Below, piece after piece: positions 36,355-44,383 of a DNA stretch of 64,000 nucleotides (position 1 is its first letter; each line of letters starts with the position of its first letter). The notes beneath the pieces are model-generated. The model had not been told where the DNA came from. It did not search any database and saw nothing but the letters and a program-made list of their open reading frames with translations. The DNA is from RPQJ01 sp963823535 (GTDB lineage Bacteria; Pseudomonadota; Gammaproteobacteria; Steroidobacterales; Steroidobacteraceae), in the NCBI GenBank assembly GCA_963823535.1, contig CAWGLZ010000006.1:124001-188000 (forward strand), written 5' to 3'. The position numbers and the translations under genes are program-made.

Positions 36355-37683
36355 TCAACGCGCCTGTTCCCGCAGTGCCTCGTCGATGCTGGTCCGCAGC
36401 AGGCTGACCGCCTCGTCCACCTCGGCTTCGCTCACCGACAGCGGCGGCATGAAGCGCACGGTGCTGGTGCCACAGGTGAGCAGGATCAGGCCGTTGTAGT
36501 AGGCCCGGGTGACGACGTCGTCGCAGAGCTTTCGGGCCGGGCTGCGCTCGGCGTCGTTCTCGATGAGTTCCATGCCGATCATCAGCCCCTTGCCGCGGAC
36601 CTCGCCGATGCACGGGTAGTCCCGCTGCAGTTCGCGGAGCCGCTGCATGAAATGCGCGCCGACACGCGCGGCATTCGCCGCGAACCCTGCCTTCACGAGG
36701 TCGATGGTGGCGATGGCGGCGGCGCAGGTCACCGGGTTGCCGCCGTAGGTGTTGCCGTGCGCACCGCGCTTCCAGTGCTCCATGACCCGCCGCTTCGCGA
36801 TCACCGCGCCGATGGGCAGGCCCGATCCCAGCCCCTTCGCGCTCGTCAGGATGTCGGGCTGCACGCCCCAGTGCTCGCAGGCGAACATCTTGCCGGTGCG
36901 GCCGATGCCGGACTGCACCTCGTCGAAGATCAGCAGGATGCCGTGCTCGTCGCAGATCCGGCGCAGGCCCGCCAGGAAGCCGTCCGGCGGCACGATGTAG
37001 CCGCCCTCGCCCTGCAGCGGCTCGACCAGGATCGCCGCCACCTCGGCGGGCGGGACGTTGCGCTCGAAGAGCATGCGGACGTAGTCGAGCACGGCCTGGC
37101 CCTGGTCGCTGCCGGCGAACAGCGGACGGTAGGGGTTTGGATACGGCACGTGCGTCACGCCCGGCATCGTCGGTGCGAAGCCCTTCTGCTGCGTGTACTT
37201 GCTCGAGGTGAACGACAGCGATCCCATGGTGCGGCCGTGGAACCCGCCCAGGAAGCCGATGAACCGCGGCCGGCCGGTCACGTAGCGCGCGAGCTTGAGC
37301 GCGCCCTCGACCGACTCGGTGCCCGACTGGCAGAGGAAGCTCATCACGGGCTCGCCCATCGGTGCCACGTCCGCGAGCCGCTCCGCCAGCGCCACCATGT
37401 TCTCGTGCCAGTAGTCGCTCGAGATGTGCAGGAACTTCTCCGCGGCCTGCTTGACCGCGTCCACCACCGCGGGGTGTGCGTGACCCGTCGCGCAGACCGC
37501 GATGCCAGACGCGAAGTCGAGGAAGCGGTTGCCGTCGACGTCCCACACCTCGGTGCCGCGCCCGTGTGACATGGCAAAGGGGTAGTCGCGGGGATAGCTC
37601 GGCGAGACGACGTTCGCGTCGCGCGCGATCAGTTCTCGTGCACGGGGACCCGGCAGTTCCGTCTTGATGTGCTGGTTGCGCAA
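36355..37683 (-). CDS. Class-III (PLP) aminotransferase, acetylornithine/GABA-aminotransferase-like
   Basis: The 442-residue protein has the class-III layout: GNRFLDFASGIAV, FLCQSGTESVEGALKLAR, FHGRTMGSLS, the DEVQSGIGRTG metal/phosphate region, and a PLP lysine in TSAKGLGSG. It should move an omega- or beta-amino group to 2-oxoglutarate or pyruvate. The start is a TTG at 37683 with AGGAG seven bases upstream. It is the last gene of the five-gene catabolic operon, 28 bases after catJ. It differs clearly in sequence from the aminotransferase at the front of the operon, suggesting a different amino position on the same substrate. Confidence 0.88.
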   Translation of the reverse strand: MRNQHIKTELPGPRARELIARDANVVSPSYPRDYPFAMSHGRGTEVWDVDGNRFLDFASGIAVCATGHAHPAVVDAVKQAAEKFLHISSDYWHENMVALAERLADVAPMGEPVMSFLCQSGTESVEGALKLARYVTGRPRFIGFLGGFHGRTMGSLSFTSSKYTQQKGFAPTMPGVTHVPYPNPYRPLFAGSDQGQAVLDYVRMLFERNVPPAEVAAILVEPLQGEGGYIVPPDGFLAGLRRICDEHGILLIFDEVQSGIGRTGKMFACEHWGVQPDILTSAKGLGSGLPIGAVIAKRRVMEHWKRGAHGNTYGGNPVTCAAAIATIDLVKAGFAANAARVGAHFMQRLRELQRDYPCIGEVRGKGLMIGMELIENDAERSPARKLCDDVVTRAYYNGLILLTCGTSTVRFMPPLSVSEAEVDEAVSLLRTSIDEALREQAR

Positions 37684-37711
37684 GGTGGGCTCCTGGTGTC
37701 GGGGTCCCGCG

Positions 37712-38497
37712 TCAGGCGGGAATGTGCACGGGGCGGCGATGCGCCTCGCGGGTGCGCGCGTGGAGGGCGCGCAGGATCTCGAGCTCGGACGGGCCGGGCG
37801 GTGCGATCGTCTCGACGGATTCGGCCACCCGCAGCGGCCAGCCGACCGAGGTTCGCGCCTCCTCGACCGACGCGTCGGCGAACAGCGCGGTCAGCTGCAG
37901 TTCGTCGCTGACCGGCGCGGGCGTGAGCACGCCGAAGTCGGTGATCACCGCCCGCGGCCCGCCGCCGCCCATGGACGTCCGGCCGCGCGCGCCGTTGCCG
38001 TCGAGGAAGCCCGCGCTGGTGCGGAAGTCGAGCTGCGCGACGAGGCTGCGCGGCGTGGCCTTGAGCATCACGAACGTCTGCCGCGCGTGGGCCGCGATCT
38101 CGGTGGCGCCGCCGGCGCCGGGCAGCCGCGTGCGTGGCGCTTCGTAGGGCCCGATGACGGTGCTGTTGAGGTTGCCGTGGCGATCGACCTGCGCCGCACC
38201 CAGGAACCCCACGTCCACGCGTCCGGCCTGCAGGACGTAGCTGAAGATCTCCGGCAGGGGCACGACGCAGGCCGCGGTCTCCGCGAGCTCACCGTCGCCG
38301 ATCGACAGCGGCAGCACGCTCGGCCGCGTGCCGACGGTACCCGATTCGTAGATCAGCACGATGTCCGGCGCGTGCGTGAGCCGGGCGAGGTTGCAGGCGG
38401 CGCTCGGCAGGCCGATCCCCACGAAGCACACGCAGCCGTCCCACAGCAGGCGCGACGCCGCGATGGTCATCATCTCGTCGCGCGTCCAGCCGCTCAT
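37712..38497 (-). CDS. catJ: 3-oxoadipate CoA-transferase subunit B
   Basis: The 261-residue protein matches CatJ/GctB-type subunits: an opening similar to SxNEMM, GCVCFVGIGLPS, NLARLTHAPDIVLIYESG with the likely catalytic Glu51, SIGDGELAET and FLGAAQVDRHGN. With the A subunit it transfers CoA from succinyl-CoA to 3-oxoadipate. The ATG at 38497 overlaps the stop of subunit A (ATGA), so the two chains are made in step. The closeness to CatJ rather than SCOT-type transferases rests on my memory of the family and supports 3-oxoadipate as substrate; glutaconate-like acids remain possible. Confidence 0.85.
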   Translation of the reverse strand: MSGWTRDEMMTIAASRLLWDGCVCFVGIGLPSAACNLARLTHAPDIVLIYESGTVGTRPSVLPLSIGDGELAETAACVVPLPEIFSYVLQAGRVDVGFLGAAQVDRHGNLNSTVIGPYEAPRTRLPGAGGATEIAAHARQTFVMLKATPRSLVAQLDFRTSAGFLDGNGARGRTSMGGGGPRAVITDFGVLTPAPVSDELQLTALFADASVEEARTSVGWPLRVAESVETIAPPGPSELEILRALHARTREAHRRPVHIPA

Positions 38498-39339
38498 GCG
38501 GCCTCCCGCAGGCTGGCGAGGAACGCCGCGTGGTCGCGACTGTCGAGCACGTGTCGCTGCATCCATGCGCGGAACGACTCGCGGTCGCGCGCGATCGCGT
38601 CCCAGCGCTGGTAGAAGGCGTTGTCCCGCACGTAGTACCCCTGCGCATACGACGGATACGCGCCACCCGGACAGTGAACGACGGCGCTGACGATCCAGTG
38701 CGGCAGGACGATGCCGTTCATCGCGGGCGGCAACGCGTCGACGATTTCCTCGACGGTGACGACCAGCGAGCGCGCCGCGAACGCAGCCTCGCGCTGTGCG
38801 CCGACGATGCCTTCGATCACGACGTTGCCCTGCCGGTCCGCGCGCTGCGCGTGCAGGATGGTCACGTCCGGGTTCATCGCCGGAACGGCCGCGAGGCGCT
38901 CCCCGGTGAACGGGCACTCGACGCTGCGGATGCTCGGGTTCGCCTGCGCGAGGTCGGTCCCGAGATAGCCGCGCAACACGCCGAACGGCAGCCGCGCCGC
39001 GCCGGCGCAGTAGGCCGCCGCCAGGCCCGCGTGCGTGTGCTCGTCGATCTCGATCGGTCCGGGCCACCCGTGCTCGACGGCGTCGCGCAATCTGTGCAGC
39101 GACCCCACGCCCGGGTTGCCGCCCCAGGAGAACGTGAGCCGGCTGGCACACCCCATGCCGATCAGCTGGTCGTAGACGAGATCGGGCGTCATCCGCACCA
39201 GGTGCAGGTTGCGACGCCCCTGCCGGACGATCTCGTGTCCGGCGGCGAACGGAATCAGGTGCGTGAAGCCCTCGAGTGCCACGCGCGCGCCGTCCGCGAC
39301 ATGGCGCTCGATGGCTTCGGCAAGCGTCTGGAGCTTCAC
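38494..39339 (-). CDS. catI: 3-oxoadipate CoA-transferase subunit A
   Basis: The 281-residue protein contains segments that closely track CatI: VALEGFTHLIPFAAGHE, NLHLVRMTPDLVYDQLIG, TFSWGGNPGVGSLHRL and YVRDNAFYQRWDAIARD. It forms the CoA-transferase with subunit B. The GTG at 39339 has GGAG eight bases upstream. A second GTG at 39348 overlaps the ALDH stop, so coupling is possible either way. Aromatic ring-cleavage genes that normally accompany catIJ are absent, and the partners here are an aldehyde dehydrogenase and two aminotransferases. Confidence 0.87.
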   Translation of the reverse strand: MKLQTLAEAIERHVADGARVALEGFTHLIPFAAGHEIVRQGRRNLHLVRMTPDLVYDQLIGMGCASRLTFSWGGNPGVGSLHRLRDAVEHGWPGPIEIDEHTHAGLAAAYCAGAARLPFGVLRGYLGTDLAQANPSIRSVECPFTGERLAAVPAMNPDVTILHAQRADRQGNVVIEGIVGAQREAAFAARSLVVTVEEIVDALPPAMNGIVLPHWIVSAVVHCPGGAYPSYAQGYYVRDNAFYQRWDAIARDRESFRAWMQRHVLDSRDHAAFLASLREAA

Positions 39340-39344
39340 CGGCC

Positions 39345-40919
39345 TCACTCCACGACGGTGCGCGACTGCTCGCGAAGGTACTGTGCGAGGTAGTAGAACG
39401 ATGCGATGGCCTTGCCCGTGGAGCCCGAGCCCTTCCAGCCGCCGAAGGGCTGGTAACCCGGCCACGCTCCGGTGGTCGCACCCTGGCGCCGGTTGGCATA
39501 GGTCACGCCCGCCTCGATGTGCTCGTGGAACCACGGCACCTCGTCTGCACCGCCGTAGAAGCCCGCGGTGAGCCCGAGCTCGGTGTCGTTGGCGAGGCGC
39601 ATGCCCTCCTCGCGGCTGGCCACGCGATGCAGCATCAGGATGGGCAGGAACATCTCGTGCTTCCACAGCCGGTGGGTCGCCGGAGCCTCGGCCAGCACGG
39701 GGGCGGCGTAGTAGCCGCGCGCGAGATCGCCCTGGCGCAGCACTCCGCCGGCCACGACCAGGCGGCCCTGCCCCTTCAGCTCGTCCAGGTAGCCGGCATA
39801 CTTCGCATGGGCGGTCTCGTTGATGACCGGTCCCAGCCAGACCTCGCGCAGGCAGGGATCGCCGATGCGGATCGCCTCGATCTGCGCCCGCAGTCGCTCG
39901 GTGAGTTCGTCCGCAACCGCCTCGTCGACGTAGACGCGCGACAGCGCCGAGCACTTCTGCCCGCCCATGCCGTACGCCGAGCGCACGATGCCCGCGGCCG
40001 CATCGTCGAGGTTGGCGCGCGCCGTGACGATGCAGGGGTTCTTGCCGCCCATCTCCGCGATGCAGGGACGCGGCCAGGCGCCGCCCGCCATCTCGCGCAA
40101 CAGGTGCATGCCGACCGCGGCGGAGCCGGTGAAGGTGATGCCGGCCGTCGCGGGGTGCGCCACCATCGCCTCGCCGACCTCGCGACCCGAGCCCGACAGG
40201 TAGTTGAAGACACCCGGCGGCAGCCCGGCGTCGCGGATGCAGTCGGCCAGCAGGCGACCCGCCCATGGCGTGTCGCTTGCGCCCTTCACCACCACCGTAT
40301 TGCCGGTGACGAGCGCGGCTGCGGCGGGACCGCCCGCCAGCGCCAGCGGGAAGTTGAACGGCGCGATCACCACCCAGACGCCGTGCGGTCGCATGACGCT
40401 GCGGTTCCTCGAGACGACGCCTGGCAGCGGGTCGTTCGGCAACTCGTGGTCGAAGCCGTCGTGGCGCTCGAAGTCGTCGGCATAGTGACGGAAGAAGTCC
40501 ACCGTCTCCTGCGCCTCGCCGAGCGCTTCCATGCGGTTCTTGCCCACCTCGAGCGCCAGCGCCGCGGCGATCTCGTACACGCGCTGCTCCATGACGTCCG
40601 CAACGCGGCGCATCAGGCGGATGCGCTCCGCCGCGGACGTGGCCCGCCACGCCGGGAACGCATCCCGCGCCGCTCGCATCGCCGAGTCGACGTCGCCCGC
40701 CCCGGCCACCGCGAACTCACCCAGGTTCAACGAGGTGTCGATGGGGCTCGGTCGCGGCAGGTGCCGCGCGCCGGCGACGTCCGCGCCGTTCACGAACAGG
40801 CCGTGGCGGGCACCGAGGCGCGAGTGCACGACGGCGAGGGCGGCGTCGAAGCGCTCGTGCATGGCCTCGGGCGGGTCGAACATCGTGGCGTAGGTCAGGC
40901 GGAAGCTCATGTCTGTCAT
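39345..40919 (-). CDS. Aldehyde dehydrogenase, pyrroline-5-carboxylate dehydrogenase-like
   Basis: The 524-residue NAD(P)+-dependent dehydrogenase has the general-base Glu289 (AEMGGKNP) and nucleophile Cys323 (GMGGQKCSALS), 34 residues apart as in the family. It also has the FTGSAAVG coenzyme loop and PFGGWKGSG near the end. Overall it resembles P5C dehydrogenase and other semialdehyde dehydrogenases, so the substrate is probably an aldehyde at the end of a carboxylic or amino acid. It follows the first aminotransferase by nine bases and precedes catI by five, within the operon. In context it should oxidise the semialdehyde made by transamination. Confidence 0.88.
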   Translation of the reverse strand: MTDMSFRLTYATMFDPPEAMHERFDAALAVVHSRLGARHGLFVNGADVAGARHLPRPSPIDTSLNLGEFAVAGAGDVDSAMRAARDAFPAWRATSAAERIRLMRRVADVMEQRVYEIAAALALEVGKNRMEALGEAQETVDFFRHYADDFERHDGFDHELPNDPLPGVVSRNRSVMRPHGVWVVIAPFNFPLALAGGPAAAALVTGNTVVVKGASDTPWAGRLLADCIRDAGLPPGVFNYLSGSGREVGEAMVAHPATAGITFTGSAAVGMHLLREMAGGAWPRPCIAEMGGKNPCIVTARANLDDAAAGIVRSAYGMGGQKCSALSRVYVDEAVADELTERLRAQIEAIRIGDPCLREVWLGPVINETAHAKYAGYLDELKGQGRLVVAGGVLRQGDLARGYYAAPVLAEAPATHRLWKHEMFLPILMLHRVASREEGMRLANDTELGLTAGFYGGADEVPWFHEHIEAGVTYANRRQGATTGAWPGYQPFGGWKGSGSTGKAIASFYYLAQYLREQSRTVVE

Positions 40920-40928
40920 CCGTTGCGA

Positions 40929-42296
40929 TCAGGCGGCAGGAAAGAAGCGTGCGAGCAGGCGGTCGAGCAGCGCGAGGGCATCGGCCAGTTCGCGCTCCTC
41001 GATGACCAGCGGCGGAGCCAGCAGGAGAAGATTGCCGCGGCTGCCGAAGGAGACGCCTTCGGTCATCGCCGCCTCGAGCAGCGCCTTCAGCGCCGGCGGC
41101 GTCTGTGGCCACGCCGCCAGCGGTGCGCGCGACTGGCGATCGGCGACGAGTTCGAGCACGGCGAACAGCCCATGGCCGCCGCGGACGTCGCCGATCACGG
41201 GATGGCGCATGGCGAGCTGCGTGAGTTCCTTCAGCAGCCCGGCGCCGAGACGTCGCGAGCGCTCGACCAGGCGCTCGTCCTCATAGGCGTCGAGCGCCGC
41301 CACGCCGGCCGCGCAGGCCAGCGGGTGGCCGCAATACGTGAGCCCGGTATTCAGCACCTGGTGCTCGAGTCGTGCGGCGATGTCGCGCGACAGCACGACC
41401 GCCCCGAGTGGCAGGGCCGCGCCGGTGAGTCCCTTGGCGAGCGTCATGACGTCGGGTCGCCCGGCCGCGCCGTGACGCTGCCAGGCGAACCACTCGCCGC
41501 AGCGTCCGAAGGCACTCATCACCTCGTCGGCGATCAGGGGAATGCCGCGCTCCGCCGTGTGCCGTCGCACCGCGGGCCAGTAGCTGTCGGGGGCGACGAT
41601 GCCGTTCGAACCCGCGTTCGGCTCGACCATCACCGCGGCAACCCGGTCGGCCCCGAAGTGGTCGATGCGGGTGGCGATCGCAGCCGCGGCCCGCTCGCCG
41701 CATTCGGCCTCGTCCAGGCTGCCGAACGGACAGCGATAGGCATACGGCGGTTCGACGTGACTGACGCCGAACGCATCGGGATCGACCATCGCATGCGAGC
41801 GCGTGTCGCCGGAGAGCGCCATCGCGAGATGCGTCGCCCCGTGGTACGAACGGTCGCGCGCGATGACGACGCCACGCGGCCGCCCCAGGGCCTGGCGGAC
41901 GATCTTGACGGCGTGCTCGTTGGCGTCGGCGCCGCCGAGCGTGAAGAACACCCGCCCGCCCTCGAACCCGGAGCGCTCGAGCAGCCGCTGCGCCAGCTCG
42001 GCGCGCGGCCGGGCGCCCCAGGCGTTGGTCACGAAGCAGAGCTGCTCGGCCTGCGCCCGGATCGCCGCGACGACGCGCGGATGCTGGTGACCGAGGTTGC
42101 TGCACTCGGCGAGGCTGCTCATGTCCAGGATCGAGCGACCGTCCTCGAGGCGCAGCCGTGCCCCGTCGCCGCCGACCACGGTCGGCGCGTCCCATTGCGA
42201 CTGCACGCACCAGCTGTGCAGCACGGAATCCCGCTCGGCGATCACGAAGTCCCCGGACCAGTCCTCGGATGGGCAGATTGTGCGCATAGCGCACAT
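40929..42296 (-). CDS. Class-III (PLP) aminotransferase, first gene of the catabolic operon
   Basis: The 455-residue protein has the class-III pattern: DGRSILDMSSLAEC, FFTLGGADANEHAVK, DRSYHGATHLAM, ADEVMSAFGRCGEW, and a PLP lysine in TLAKGLTGAALP. It resembles BioA and beta/omega-aminotransferases. The start is unsettled. The ATGs at 42296 and 42287 fall inside a perfect palindrome. A GTG at 42245 gives an N-terminus VIAERDSVLHSW and leaves the palindrome in the upstream region. It is divergent from the IclR-type gene. In the proposed route it removes one amino group before the aldehyde dehydrogenase acts. Confidence 0.85.
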   Translation of the reverse strand: MCAMRTICPSEDWSGDFVIAERDSVLHSWCVQSQWDAPTVVGGDGARLRLEDGRSILDMSSLAECSNLGHQHPRVVAAIRAQAEQLCFVTNAWGARPRAELAQRLLERSGFEGGRVFFTLGGADANEHAVKIVRQALGRPRGVVIARDRSYHGATHLAMALSGDTRSHAMVDPDAFGVSHVEPPYAYRCPFGSLDEAECGERAAAAIATRIDHFGADRVAAVMVEPNAGSNGIVAPDSYWPAVRRHTAERGIPLIADEVMSAFGRCGEWFAWQRHGAAGRPDVMTLAKGLTGAALPLGAVVLSRDIAARLEHQVLNTGLTYCGHPLACAAGVAALDAYEDERLVERSRRLGAGLLKELTQLAMRHPVIGDVRGGHGLFAVLELVADRQSRAPLAAWPQTPPALKALLEAAMTEGVSFGSRGNLLLLAPPLVIEERELADALALLDRLLARFFPAA

Positions 42297-42314
42297 CTGT
42301 TCGCATTGCGCACC
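42279..42314. promoter_or_regulatory. Likely IclR/PcaR operator: perfect palindrome plus imperfect second copy
   Basis: A perfect inverted repeat, TGTGCGC-ATA-GCGCACA, spans 42279-42295. A weaker copy, TGTTCGC-ATT-GCGCACC, spans 42298-42314. Their centres are 19 bases apart, about two helical turns. They lie between the divergent aminotransferase and regulator genes and resemble the repeated palindromes bound by IclR-family proteins. Binding by the neighbouring regulator is inferred from position. Confidence 0.65.
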
Positions 42315-42343
42315 ATCCTACGAATGACTAAGCTCGGCGTCAA

Positions 42344-43161
42344 ATGCCGAGCCCCCGCCAGAGCGCCGCCCCGCCCCCGTTCGAGCAGAGCCGCGACTTC
42401 GTGCAGTCGCTGGCCCGCGGCCTGTCGGTCCTGGCCGCCTTCGACGCGGAGCACCCGACACTGAGCCTCGCTGGCATCGCCACGCGCACCGGACTCTCGC
42501 GGGCGGCGGCGCGACGGCTCGTGCTCACGCTGCAGCATCTCGGCTACGTGCGTCCGCTTGGCCGCGAGTTCTCGCTGAGCCCACGCGTCCTGGAACTCGG
42601 CTTCGGTTGCCTGAGCTCGCTCAAGCTCACGGACCTTGCCCAACCGCTGGTCGAGCAGCTGGCCCAGCGCCTGCATCACAGTTGCTCGATGGCCGTGCTG
42701 GACGGGCCATCCATCGTCTATGTGCTGCGCGTACCGGTGCGGCGCGTGATGACCGTGGCGCTGGGCGTCGGCGCGCGCCTGCCGGCGTACGCGGCATCGA
42801 TGGGCCGCGTGCTGCTCGCCGGCCTCGACGACGCCTCGCTGGAAACCTGGCTCGCCCGCTGCCGCCCCGAGCGCCACACCTCGCACACGGTCACCGATCC
42901 GCGTCGCCTGCGTCGCCTCGTCCACGAGGTCCGTGCCCAGGGCTACTCGTACGTCGAGCAGGAACTCGAGCTGGGCCTGTGCTCGCTCGCGGTGCCCGTG
43001 CACGATCGCGAGGGGCGCGTCGTCGCGGCGCTCAACGCCAGCATGCCCTGGCACGCCAACGCTTCGCAGCACGCGCTGCGCGACGTGCTCCCCGGGCTGC
43101 GCTCGACCGCCCTCGCGATCGAGCGCTGCCTGCCCGCCAACAGCCTGCCTCCGGTTTCACT

Positions 43162-43165
<4 letters not shown>
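42344..43165 (+). CDS. IclR-family regulator, PcaR/PobR-like
   Basis: The 273-residue protein has an N-terminal winged helix opening with FVQSLARGLSVLAAFD, the hallmark of PcaR/PcaU/PobR-type regulators, and LAGIATRTGLSRAAARRLV as recognition region. The C-terminal effector domain runs from about residue 90 (ASMGRVLLAGL, SHTVTDPRRL, SLAVPVHD). Relatives sense 3-oxoadipate or protocatechuate and activate catabolic genes. It is divergent from the five-gene operon, with palindromes between, and its stop overlaps the thiolase start. Control of both units by a pathway intermediate is likely. Confidence 0.88.
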
Positions 43166-44361
<1,196 letters not shown>

Positions 44362-44383
44362 CGCGCCGGACGCCTCGGCCCGT

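Noticed and set aside
39276..42464. A 1,062-codon open frame on the plus strand
   Set aside because: It is the antisense of the ALDH and aminotransferase genes, with arginine-rich low-complexity protein and no family features. Long shadows are normal in GC-rich DNA.
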